Origin: Protonemura montana
Lineage: Eukaryota; Arthropoda; Insecta; Plecoptera; Nemouridae
Reading direction: 5' to 3'
Length of the DNA stretch: 64,000 nucleotides
NCBI GenBank assembly: GCA_947568835.1
Contig: OX387605.1
Coordinates: 7,506,418 to 7,570,417 of the forward strand
A program made the position numbers and the translations under genes. A model generated the notes under the pieces. The model searched no databases and was not told the origin of the DNA. It saw only the letters and a program-made list of their open reading frames with translations. This document shows, in pieces, positions 52,645-63,440 of this stretch. How positions within the stretch are numbered: the first letter of the stretch is position 1; each line of letters starts with the position of its first letter.

Positions 52645-55600
52645 TCATGATGCAGGAACTATTTTCGATTTTGGAGAGAGCGAACCTTTTTTCACCCACT
52701 GCTGGAATTTGGGCGGCGACAACACTTGCTTTAAAAATGTACTTCTCCTCTCTTTGAGATTCACAAAGTTTGGTTTCCCTTTGCCTACTTTGTTTTGTTC
52801 ACTAGCTGGAGGTGATATAACTTTATTCGATTCCTGTTTAGAAATGCCTCCATGCGGCTTGATAGAAATAGTACTATTCCACTGGCTTATTCTACTCGTT
52901 ACAGCAGGAGTTACATTTTCCTTGTTGTAAGGTACAATAGGGTGGCTCTCCTGCTGAACATGTTCCAAAATGTTTACAGTTGAGCCGTGAATAGCTGGCT
53001 CTGAATAAACAGCAGTAAGCAGAGAATCCGAGGGGCTGAGTGAAAAATTTTTATCCTTTCTTGCAATTTCAAACTTCTCCCTCAGCAAAGAAACCTTCCT
53101 TCTCGGTTTTGTGCGTTTCTTATCACCTACGCTTGCTTGACTCTCTCCATGAAGCACTGGTTTACAACCTAACACATTCATAGAATGTGCCGAGCTTTCA
53201 GATTCTTTGCCCCGACATTCACGGGAGGTCGTCAATTCAGCAGGCAATAGATTCGGCTTCCTCATCTTAACTTCTGAGTCGGGAGTGGCTTGTAATTGTG
53301 ATAAGAACAGCACTTCCTCGGGAGTCAGATGGAGACGCGAATGTGCCGAAGAAAAAAGTATGTTTGTCTGCTCACTGACTCTATCATCATCCTCTGTTTC
53401 TGCCTCTTCCAACGGCCAAACATCCTCTTGCGAATTATAATTATGACAAATCGACCCTCGCGATCGAATCTCATCGATGGTCGCTACCAACGTACTGGCC
53501 GAACCTGTTCTGAGATTAATGTTATCCGAGCTCGTGTCTTCTGCTTCCTCCTCGATAGTGTCAAGGAGAAAGAAGACCCCATGCTGGTCTGCAACGTATG
53601 GCCGTGCGACAAACACGCTGGCTGAGTTGTCGAAGTCGGGCTCGGCCAGACAGTCAGCCAAGTCGTCCACGAGTGTGTCGAGATAGTCATCCTGACGTGA
53701 TCGCGTTGGCGGTGCTGGACGACGACAGGGTAGCGGGGGTGGCGAGCCTGATCGCTCCGACGACGCTGAGGTCACTGTGCTTAGCGTGTCCCGTCTCCGG
53801 TCGCGGACCACGCTGTCGTCGTGCAGCCAAGTCTCGATGTCCGAGTAGCCTTGCCACGAGCGCAGGCCCCAAGTCTCACGTGCGATGTTCACCGCGCAGA
53901 TATTCTCGTAGTCATGCATCGATAGCGCCTCACTAGGTGCTGACAGGATTTCGCTTGGTGAGTCTTCGCTTTGCTCTACGTTGGCATTGGATTTATCGTC
54001 ACTTGAGTCCGTATCTGCATCTTTTGTGAATTTTTTTATTGCTGGATTTAATTCAGAGTTTTCTTCGTCTTGTCTTGTGTTCACCTCACAATCGTCACCA
54101 AGAATATTGTCACCTGAATCATTTGGACATATCCCTCGTCGTTTTAATTTCCTCAACTCTTCTCGACACTCAATAGTCTTCTGGGGACTCGGGCTTTTAT
54201 CTCTCTCAAGGCTCAATTCCAGTTCGACCTCCAAATCAGGTTCCAAGCAAATCGCTCGCCTCTTTGCCTTGGTGCTCTGATCGTGATTCATCTCAACAAT
54301 TTTCTCCTGTTTATCTTCGTCCAGCTTCTGTACTATTTCTGCAGGCGAACAAATTCCTCGCCTCTTCAGTCGCAAGCTCTCGCCAGAGAGGTTGATCCCA
54401 TCAGACGTTAAATCCATCGAGGCTTCCACCTGATCCCCTTCGCCAGGCTCCAGCCCGTCGAAAGTCCCATCCAGCCCGTCAAGCCCGAAGGCTGCCGACT
54501 GGCACAATGCCCAGCTCGTCAGCAAGAACTTCTTGTCAGTGCAAACCTCCGAGAGCGGAGAGCTCTCATGCGAAGTACGCCCGTCTAATTTCGTCATCGA
54601 GTTGTCTTTGTCTCGCTGACAGTGGTGCTTCAGTGAGCGGAGCGTGGCGTACTTGTCGGCCTCGATCGGAGGCAGGGCGTGTTCGGCGTCGCATTTTACG
54701 GTCGCCGTCCATAGAGTAATGGGCCCAGCGGGGTGGCAGAACCGATAGTAAAGCAGCATGCTGCATAGGCCGAGCAACGTTCCCCCGATGATGGTGAACG
54801 CTGCAATCTGGACCAGACCTGGCCTTGATGGACCGGCCAATGCAATGAACACTGCTAGGCAAGCAAGGTTTTCTGTTACAGTCACAGTGTAGAACGTAAG
54901 GGCGCGATGGCGAGATTTTCCTTCTTGGAGGTTGAAGAAGCAGAAGCAGTAGATGACACCGACAACACAGTTGTAAACACGCTCTTCCCACCAAGTCGGA
55001 CAGAAGTCGGTTTTTTGGTAAATGACCCATATTGTCATAGAAAGCCAATGTACCCCTACAAAAATAACATAAGAAACTTAAATAAAGTATACAATAATTT
55101 AAAGGTAATTCAATTTTTCCACTCAGCAGCATGAGATGTTTGAAGATCGCTCAATTAGCAGAAGCCATATATACCCAGGTGATGACAAAGCTTACCTAGT
55201 AACATAAATATCCAGGAATGGAATCCAAGGGCAAAGATGACAAGTGCAGCAATTCGTGCGGCCAGCATTCCCCCGCGCCAGGTTGCCTGTAGCACAAGTC
55301 CCGGCCACGAGACGCAGTTTTTGTCTGGCCGGGTCTTTCTCATGGCGCGAGTATATGCCGCCACTGCCCATGCCAGGGAGCCTAGAGATACCGCAGCCGA
55401 CAACGCTGTAAAGCGTGAGTCAAAGACGCATTAGAATCAGTGCGCTGTTGTCCACTGCAAGTACTAAATGCTTAAGTTTGAAATGTGTCCGTGCATTTAA
55501 ATCTCCAAACATTAACATCCATCAACTGAAGTGAATACCTACCAACTTATTAAGCCTACCTACATACCAGGAGGTAGAGAATGTCTTTAAAACTTCTTAC

Positions 55601-56455
55601 CAGTCCGACTGTACCATTCCTCAAGCGAGATCATGATGTAAAGTTGCAAAACAAGCTGCGGTGCAGATTCCATGAACGATCCAAACAAATGAAGCAGACA
55701 AATGTCACTTTGCTGATGAAAAAGACGCTGAAAATCAATTGCGTCTCCAGAAGATCTTGCCTCCAGGCCAGTTTTCATCACCGCGGTGTACCTTAAAGTG
55801 ACAGTTTCTTGTGAAATGCAAACCGATTTCATTCCTTTAAACATAAGGATAATTTTCATGCTCAGATAGAAGTTTTTTTTACCTGTGCAAAATTCCTAGT
55901 AGTAATAAATGAGATATCCAATGGTAAGGATCAGCAGATTCATCAGCTGCATGCCACCGCATACTGAACATTTGAACGACAGCAGCAGGCAGCAGGACCA
56001 ACACCATGGTGCTGAGAGCCCAATAGGTGTGACCAAGATTTATATAATCGACTATTAAGGTTATATCTGTAAAGAAATTGAAATAAGTAACCAAGGAATT
56101 TGCAAAGGATTTGAGGCCATAAAGTAATTTAAATTTAGTTCTGGGTGTTGGGTATCGCCAAATCTAACATTCGAAGCATCTGTGCATAAGAAAAAGTGAG
56201 GATTAATTTGAAGGACATGATGGTCCATAGGCAAAGAGATGCAGTGTTCTACAGGTGGGTGGAGGGGGGTGTAAGATGTAAACAAAGGCTGAATAACTTA
56301 CCTGTGCTAAGATCCAATACAAAAGTTATCATAGAAAGAATGACAATGCTTATGTCTACAACGTTGAACGAATATACTTTATTGTGAATAGATTTAGAGT
56401 TGTCTTCGTGTTGTAAATGCGAGTCACCGCCTGTTTTTAACTTAACCGCGGCCAT
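52645..56455 (-). CDS. XKR: XK-related (XKR) family membrane protein with long cytoplasmic tail
   Basis: Five exons on the minus strand, 56455-56302, 56066-55883, 55791-55601, 55405-55196 and 55055-52645, join in frame to 1,049 residues. All junctions are GT-AG with matching phases. The start ATG at 56455-56453 gives MAAVKLKTGGDS. The first ~400 residues hold several hydrophobic segments and the XK-family signature FMESAPQLVLQL. Other conserved pieces are SLGSLAWAVAAY, VHWLSMTIWVIY and VVGVIYCFCFFNLQEGKSR. Vertebrate XKR4/8/9 are caspase-activated phospholipid scramblases; whether this paralogue scrambles lipids is not known from sequence. The C-terminal ~650 residues (most of the last exon) are hydrophilic and acidic, far longer than in vertebrate XKR proteins. 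They carry three copies of a KRRxIC motif and a basic segment KKRTKPRRKVSLLREKFE. The gene is head to head with mRpL13. Subfamily assignment (XKR4/6/7-like) is uncertain. Confidence 0.9.
54120..54372 (-). repeat. Three KRRxIC motifs in the XKR tail
   Basis: On the minus strand the tail encodes LKRRGICSPAE (about 54348-54372), AKRRAICLEPD (about 54237-54271) and LKRRGICPNDS (about 54120-54154). Each has two or three basic residues, a small residue, Ile-Cys, then an acidic or Pro-containing segment. Spacing is about 35-40 residues. I do not recognise it as a named domain; a repeated short linear motif is the simplest reading. Confidence 0.8.
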
Positions 56456-56642
56456 GTTTCACATTTGAAGTTTTGAACTGGACTTTTCACACTTGAACAT
56501 AACGCTTCTTAGGTCTGTCGCCAGAGGTCATGATATTCGCTCCAATCGGCCCGGCAAATGGTTGGAGAGTGTGAATCGTTTTAATTTTCAATCTTGTCGA
56601 GATTTAGTGTGATTGTTTAATAAATACACTTGAATACATACA
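56456..56642. promoter_or_regulatory. Short divergent promoter of XKR (-) and mRpL13 (+)
   Basis: Only 187 bp separate the two start codons, so both 5' UTRs and the core promoters must lie here or overlap upstream exons. The segment contains a CCAAT-like ctccaatcgg near 56540-56550 and no strong TATA box. A bidirectional promoter is typical of housekeeping genes such as mRpL13. Start sites are inferred, not seen. Confidence 0.6.
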
Positions 56643-58838
56643 ATGAGTGCGTACAAAAGAGTACAGGTAACTTTCTTGTCTTATTTTTTCATGGTACTAG
56701 CATTTTTAATCTGTTATGACGGGTTTAACCTATATTTATTTCAGCAATGGGCAACATTTGCAAGAGTTTGGCACGTTTTCGATGCTTCATGGCAAAACCC
56801 TTTTGAATCGGCGCAAGTTATCAAAAAGCATCTCCAAGGACTTCACAAGCCAATTTACCATCCATTAAGTAAGCAAAATTACAAGCACCCTTTTGAACTT
56901 TTAGTTATAGCATTGAGTTTAGAATATTGATGTCATCGATCATTGTATGTACTTTGGAATATCAATATTATACTTATGATCACAGCCCAGAGGTAGTTCA
57001 ATCTTGGGATTCATTAATGGAAATGTTTATAAAAGAATCTCCACAGTGGCTCTTTTAAGAGTATACAATCTACTCATTTCAATAAAACAATATTTGCAAT
57101 TATTTCATCTTGTTTCAGACCAGTGTGGAGACCACGTTGTAGTTATCAACAGCCGAGACATTGCCTTACCGGGAGATGAATGGCAGAAACGAGTGTACTT
57201 CCATCACACTGGATATCCAGGGGGAGCGTCATGGACATTGGCTTGGGAATTACACGATAAGGACCCTACAATGGTATGTTATGCTTAGCTTAAAGTGGTG
57301 TAGATTGCCGATGTTATCTAACATGTAGTTAAGTACACATCTAGACTCATAAAACTGTCCACTTCAAAAATATTCAGGGTTGGGTTGCCAACTGTAAGGT
57401 ATCTACAGAGCTTTAAAGTAGCTGCGCACAAACTTGATCTACAGATAGTGGATAATTCAGCCTGTGGCAGAATACTCGTGGATCAATTTCACATCGCAAT
57501 ATCATCTTTTTAAAATCTTTAATGGTTAATTTGGGGTGACACATTTCTATATCAAAAGTAGCTATTCTGATATCATATAAATAGAAAAAGGTTTTATTGT
57601 TTTCTTATTCTATTTAAGACCCACTCTTATTCTATGCCTATTCTTATCCAACAGATTGTCAATCTGTGGAATTGTTGCCTTCGAGCCAAAATAGTGACAT
57701 GTTAATGAACATAATTGTGTTCACTGTGTATATAATGGATTTTTGAAGACATGACCCATCTGACATAGGAAACTGGTTTGACACATAGGCAAGCTCATGC
57801 CACCAGTCCCTACCTCTCTGAGTTTGCAATACCTACCTAAGACTTGATTACAAATTTTTAGTGGACCATTTTATGAGTTCAGAAGGGTCATTCCATGTGA
57901 AATCGCTTAAAATAAGTTTTGACCATGACGGCACACTTGTTCAGAATGATGGTTTGAAAAAAAGCTTTTTTTTTTTACTCGAAGAGTTCAAAAGTTACAG
58001 GGGGTTGAAGTTCGGGCGTTGGCACAAATAATCATGCATGTGATGTCAACACTTTTTTTTTTTAGTAAACTAAAGTGGAGGTTTTTTTCCAGTGGCATTT
58101 TTTGAAAATGCAGATGTAGAAAATCAAGATAAAATTGCTGTCAACTAAGTGGTACATATTATTATATACTCAAGTAGAGAATTGAATTACCTTTCAGATG
58201 AGCTGTCCTGGAACTCTATGGCTGTCATACAACCCTAGATAATATATACAATGTGACGGTAATACACAAGCGCGGAGTGAAAACGCCCGAACTTTAACCC
58301 CCAAAAACTTTTGAACTCTTCGATAAAAAAAAAACCTACTCACACCAAAATTCTGAACAAGTGTGCCGAATTTCATGAAATTCTTAGTCGGTCAAGGGGG
58401 GTCCTATTTGACATGGAATGACACAGAAGCTAAATTTCTTACTGCTCATCACTTTTTTCTTTGGTCAGTTTTGTTGGCGTATTGTAATATATTGATTATT
58501 TCATTTCCTAAAAAGACAGTTTTATTTTTGTAACCGTTATTCTTGCCAATAAATGTTTCCAAATTGAAACTTGAACCTTAATGCATGGTACTCTTTCCAT
58601 AAAGGTGCTTTGGAAAGCGGTGTACCACAGCATGAAGGGGAACCTTCAGAGGCGATACACAATGCAGAGACTTCACATCTATCCTGACAACAAAATTCCA
58701 GAAGAAATTCTAGAAAACATAACCAATCAGCTGAGAACACCACGGCCAGTACCCAAACGCCTTGATGCATACTCTGAAGGGGAAGTCAAGAGTTTCCCCA
58801 AAGTTGTCGACCTACCAAAAGACTACGTACTTAGATAG
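56643..58838 (+). CDS. mRpL13: Mitochondrial large-subunit ribosomal protein uL13m
   Basis: Four exons, 56643-56666, 56745-56868, 57119-57273 and 58605-58838, join in frame to 178 residues, the same length as human MRPL13. The protein starts MSAYKRVQQWATFARVWH, continues GLHKPIYHPL and CGDHVVVINSRDIALPGDEW, then YFHHTGYPGGASWTLAWEL, and ends KVVDLPKDYVLR. These match insect mRpL13 very closely. The protein is a component of the mitochondrial 39S subunit. Splices are GT-AG with consistent phases; the Asn codon at the exon 2/3 junction is split. Intron 3 (57274-58604) holds a foldback transposon. The gene is divergent from XKR and convergent with LTA4H. Confidence 0.96.
57886..58424. mobile_element. 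539-bp foldback/MITE element in mRpL13 intron 3
   Basis: The left end ggtcattccatgtgaaat and the right end atttgacatggaatgacac are inverted copies. Internal blocks also pair: cacacttgttcagaat with attctgaacaagtgtg, and gaagttcgggcg with cgcccgaacttt, with gaagagttcaaaagtt also matched. A 5-bp direct repeat AGAAG flanks the element at 57881-57885 and 58425-58429, a likely target-site duplication. No transposase is present, so it would be non-autonomous. The terminal few bases are imperfectly matched. Confidence 0.75.
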
Positions 58839-58920
58839 TTGAACAGGTAAGGGTTGGAGAGTGTGTTCCCTCAGAGTTGAGTTAGTACAGATGTAAAGGA
58901 GATCAATAGAGAGCAAGTGT

Positions 58921-58926
58921 AATATA
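58921..58926 (+). terminator. Weak mRpL13 polyadenylation signal candidate (AATATA)
   Basis: No canonical AATAAA follows the mRpL13 stop within the 541-bp gap to the LTA4H stop. AATATA, 82 bp past the stop, is the best nearby variant. Evidence is motif and distance only. Confidence 0.2.
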
Positions 58927-59193
58927 AATTATTTACTAAGAATTAATTTAAACTGTTTTCAAATTTATTCAGTCTAAATTCTCATTTCATAATTCCTTCA
59001 CCTAGGTATTTTAGTGATTGCAATGCAGTTAATCCAATGCAACAAATATAGTTACATTGAAGTTCATTAGTACAAAAGGGAATAGCATCAAAGTAGTTAA
59101 TTGCATATATGTTTGTAGTTATACCAACTACAATGGACAGGTTGAACTTTTAACTTCAATGCAAGCAACAAAGATATTTGTCTGCTCATCCAT

Positions 59194-59199
59194 TTTATT
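59194..59199 (-). terminator. Candidate LTA4H polyadenylation signal (AATAAA on minus strand)
   Basis: The plus-strand tttatt reads AATAAA on the minus strand about 180 bp past the LTA4H stop codon. Distance and motif fit a short 3' UTR. Confidence 0.4.
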
Positions 59200-59379
59200 T
59201 TTGTGATATATAATTTCCAATTTCTACCAAGAAATAGAAATGTGAGTGACGTCAATAACACATTCAAGGGTTTGTAAGGTAGCTATCACATCAATTTCAA
59301 TGTAGCAGAGCAGTTAAATTCATATTTTTAATGCTACAAATGAGGATTTGAATGCATAACTTCTAATTCAATTTCCCGG

Positions 59380-62300
59380 TTAACTGCTGGTGATGTGCAA
59401 GTCTTTGGCGACGGTGTATGCGCTGACGTACATCATGTTGGCTCGGTGTGCGTTGAAATTTTCGATGGCTTGGGCCCTAGCTTCAGGCCACGCGTACAGG
59501 TCCCTGGTTGGAGCAAAGCATCATTAGTCATGCTTAAGTCCTAGACACACAGTTGGTGAACAGTTGGTACAAGTTCTACAGCCTAAAGTAGTCCATAGGT
59601 GAAGTGAAATAATAATGTTATCAATAATGTAACAAAAACTTAAATTTAAAAATTTTTGGTCAGGTTTTCTAGAGAATGATTTTTAGCTTGAAACACAGGC
59701 ACCAGGTTGGATCTGGAGACCTAACAGCAATGTATTGTGATTCAGCAATTGTAAGCTGTAGTACTTGCCGATAAATGGGGCGGACATATTTCATGCGTCC
59801 CTGTTCAGTAACAAACGCTAGAGCGCGGGCGACCTGCTCACTCCATTTGCCCTTGATGCAAAGACGGATCCACCTGGAAACAACCCAAATTTTATCAAAA
59901 TTTTATCAATTGTCTCACTTAACACCATACTGCTACAGAAGTGAAGGCTATAATAAGATCAAATTCTTTTTCAAATAATTAAACTTACTTCATGAGAAAA
60001 AGTATTGTCATTGCAAGGTGGCAAGAATTACAAAAACTAATTTTTAGATCTTTTTAATAATTATGAACACTATAACCATCTAAAAAATTGATGCCCATAT
60101 GGGAATCAATTTTTGAGACGGTTTTAGTGTTCATAATAATAAAATACCCCGTGCATTGCAAGCGTTTGCAATTTAAATAAGATTTCAACTAAATTTTTAT
60201 CTTTTATTTCATTTAATTCCAGGGGACAATGGGGTTGTTGTTCTGAACTTGACCGAAAGGGTATTCTTGGCATGTACTTGGTGACTGTTGCATTTGTAAG
60301 CAAACAAAAAGAGATAAACAATAACGTTATCTAGAAGTTATAACCCACCGGAAACGAATCTCGCAGTTGACAACATCGTTGAAGTTGTAGACGGCTTGCA
60401 TGGCTTTAAGCTTCTGGACGCTGAATGGCTCCTGCTCCAGCAGTTGTGCAAGGAACTCACGGACTTGCAAGGAGCTGAGCGGCTCGAGGTCAGTGGCTTG
60501 GAAGGGACTTTCGAAGTCTCCAGACCAGTCACGCCAGAGTGCGGCTAGAGTGGTGCATGCGTCGGCTAAGGTTGTGTCATATCTGGATGGAGAACAAGGC
60601 ACTATTAAACACAGGTCAGCAATATTGTGCAATGCTGTTCTGAAAAGCATATTCAATGTGAAAAATTTGTATCAGAGGTATTCACTTGGAGATTATAAGT
60701 TACTGCCATACCCAAGATCATTTGAAGTGGATTTCTAAGATGATATTTAGTAAACATGCACGAGTCTCAACAAGCTACTAGTAGCAATTATAGTTGCCGA
60801 AGATTGCCTTCTAAAATGAGCTAGAAATATTCCTTACAGGAAAAAAAAAATTTTATTGCCTGGACGTGTTCCTTACAACTCATTTTGATGGAATTAACTA
60901 GTCGTATCTATGTATATACTGGAACCTTGACTTGATTTATAACTAGGAAATAGTAGTACAAATTGCAATTCAAAATAAAAAATAACAAGAAATAGTTACT
61001 TCAGCCTCTCATACAAGTGCTCCTGCATGCAAGGGAAACGATCATTGAAAATAAAATCTAGCAGGGAAAGTATCTAATTACAAAATCATTTTACTCTGGT
61101 ATGATGAGCGGCATTCCAGGAGTGTAGAGCCATCCATGCCAATCAACCTGATTCAAGAGGCTACTCTTCTTTGAAAAGTACTGGTACAAAAACTTCTTGA
61201 AGTCATCAGTGTCCAGAGACTTGTATTTAAACTCATTCAGGTATGCTTTCAAAAATGGATCAAAAACAGCTGTAAACAATCAGATTTAAAATTAGTTAAA
61301 AGTAATTATGATGTTAGTCATTTGATTAGGAGGTTCTAGTCATACCTGACCCTCCAAGCAAATCCTCGAGGTAAAATAGGAAAGTATGGCCTTTTTCATA
61401 TGGCACTGTTGAGAATGAATCATCTGGGTCAATCCCCCTTAAATCAGGGACCAGGCACGTCAAAGGATCATCTTCTCCTCTTGCTTTGATCTGTTAGTTG
61501 GAGTAAATTCACCTTGTAGATGAGATTATCACAAGCCTATCAAAGAATATTTATTTCCAGCTACTTACTGTGTCAGCAAGGTCTTTGAGCCCTCCAATGG
61601 CTGAGAAATGTCTGCTAGCGTTTCCATGCATGCGTTGTAGAATTTTCCGCTCAACGAACATTGTAAAACCTTCGTTTAACCAGAAGTGCTGGAAGTTTCG
61701 GTTAGTCACCAGATTTCCGGTCCAGCTGTGTGAAATTTCGTGGGCCACCACATCAGCCAATGATCTATCCCCAGCTAGCAATGTTGGTGTTACGAATGTT
61801 AGACAAGGATTCTCCATGCCCCCAAAGGGAAACGAAGGGGGCAGAACGAGAAGGTCGTAAATGCCCCAAACGTACGGGCCACAAATTTCTTCGGCTGTAG
61901 CCAACATCTGTTCTGTCTCAGCAAACTCATATTCAGCCTTCTCTATGTACTCTTTTTCTGACCAGACATGTGAACGTGGCCCTATTTTTCGTGACACCAA
62001 TGGACCGACGGCAATTGCCAAAAGATATGAGGGTATCGGGACAGGTTGTCGGAACTTGTGTGAAGTTTTGCCATCAGAAAGAGTTGCTGGCTCTCCTTCC
62101 CTTATCGCGCTCATCAAAACAACAAGCTCGGAAGGAGCAGTCACATCAGCTGAATAAGTTGTTTTTACTGAAGGTGTGTCTTGACAGGGCATCAGAGATC
62201 GACAGTGAATGGCTTCGCACTGGCTGAAAAGGTATGGGTGCTTTCCTCCTGCTGTTTGCTCAGGTGCCAGCCATTGCAAAGCACTAGACGATGGCAAGGT

Positions 62301-63440
62301 CTCATACAAGATCTTGATGACATACCTAAAAGTTGGTGTAGTAATTTAGTCATAATCAGTATAATTATTAACAAACATAGCCAATCATTAACATTTCTTA
62401 TCTCAGCACTTACTTCTCTTCGTTATTTTCTGGCAAAGTTATGTCTAATTTTGAGCCAAATGTCAAGACTGGACTGTTGATGTCGTGTTTTAACGACTGT
62501 CCAGATTTGGTGTCAGTTATGGATTTTATTACAAGATCTCTTGAATCAAGAATCTGTTGGACAAAAATTGATCATACAAAAATTATATTTATGCTTTTAA
62601 AATATCAATGTATCATTTGATAAATGTAAAAGCCAAGTAAATTTTCATGTTTACTGTCAAGATTCGACTTACCAACTGAGATCCAATTTTTTTCAGCACT
62701 GTTAATTCTGAATGACCCCACAATACCTTTTTTTCAAAATCTACATTCAAAGACAGGTGAATGTGGGTTACCACTGCTTCGTCTACAAAAGAAAAACATT
62801 CGTAAAAGTCGAAAGGTACCTACATTACTTTACACAAGTTAGGTCTGGATTTTCTATTCATGCTCAACAACTAATCTTTATACTTATGTAGTGGGTTATG
62901 TAACAGTATCCTACCCGGTTTTGAATATGAGTTTGGATCAGTCGAGCTGAATCCTTTTGATTCTATCATTTCTGCCATGTAATTGCAGGAGCAGTTTGTT
63001 GCATGTAATAACATATTTTGGCCATCAATGCGAGTCTTTAAAAAAATTCCACGGAGGACGAGCCTACGATTTGTAAGCGTTGGTCCAAGTTTGGAAAGCA
63101 GATGCTTTAACACTGTCATTGCGATATAATATCAATAATGGGAAAATATTTGCTTATTCTAGAAAGAAACAAAACAATCGAGTGATAAAAACAAATCCTA
63201 AAGTATCTATATACTTAGCGAATGCCCATTTGCACTCTTTGATTTTCACATATTGGCATGGAAGAATGATTAGGCTAACCGTCTTTGGGCTAACCTAATC
63301 TCTCTTCTCTAACAGCATATATACCGGGATTGGCATGCGATTTAGAACGCGTCTGTAGGTCTTTGGTCTGTAGCGTACACACCTGGTTTAGAGTACGAAT
63401 TCGGGTCGCCAGGACTTAGCGCTTCCAGAGTTTTGCTCAT
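59380..63440 (-). CDS. LTA4H: Leukotriene A4 hydrolase / M1 zinc aminopeptidase
   Basis: Nine coding exons on the minus strand: 63440-63383, 62782-62673, 62553-62414, 62325-61569, 61490-61346, 61269-61095, 60582-60349, 59873-59769 and 59503-59380. They join in frame to 615 residues (human 611). Family features are GGMEN, the zinc site HEISH followed by the downstream WLNEG Glu, the catalytic VPYEKG Tyr and the GRMKY Arg/Lys pair that binds substrate carboxylate. The family trims tripeptides and, in vertebrates, hydrolyses LTA4 to LTB4; whether the insect enzyme meets LTA4 is unknown. The residue matching human Tyr378 is Phe (DDSFSTVPY). The intron after 59769 uses a GC donor. An alternative first coding exon lies at 62915-62978, and longer N-termini are possible for both first exons. 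The gene is convergent with mRpL13. Confidence 0.95.
60061..60180. mobile_element. Hairpin-armed SINE/foldback copy 3, in an LTA4H intron
   Basis: The left arm (60063-60092, gaacact...aaaaattgatg) and right arm (60105-60133, caatttttgagacg...tagtgttc) are inverted copies around a ~12-base loop cccatatggg. A tail follows: aataccccgtgcattgcaag and cgtttgcaatt. The same arms and tail occur near 21.75-22.2 kb. This copy lacks the tRNA-like core. Confidence 0.65.
62915..63119 (-). CDS. LTA4H: LTA4H alternative first coding exon B (proximal), with possible leader
   Basis: It lies in the intron between exon A and exon 2. It ends [13 protein letters not shown] plus a split codon before a gtagga donor, in the same phase as exon A, so either can splice to exon 2 ([10 protein letters not shown]). 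The nearest ATGs give MAEMIESKG (62978) or MIESKG (62969). The frame is open back to ATG 63119-63117, giving [20 protein letters not shown], a basic, Leu-rich N-terminus that resembles a mitochondrial targeting peptide. The shared DPNSYSKP shows it arose by duplication of exon A or the reverse. Use as an alternative first exon is inferred. Confidence 0.7.
63268..63300. repeat. Imperfect hairpin between the two LTA4H first exons
   Basis: Arms gattaggctaacc and ggctaacctaatc are near-complementary 13-mers around a 7-base spacer. The site lies between exon A and exon B, where a promoter for exon B would be expected. The role is unknown. Confidence 0.4.

Noticed and set aside
56061-56285. Minus-strand frame starting MFTSYTPLHPP inside the XKR gene
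   Set aside because: It covers XKR intron 1; the true exon 2 starts at 56066 and the upstream residues do not match the family.
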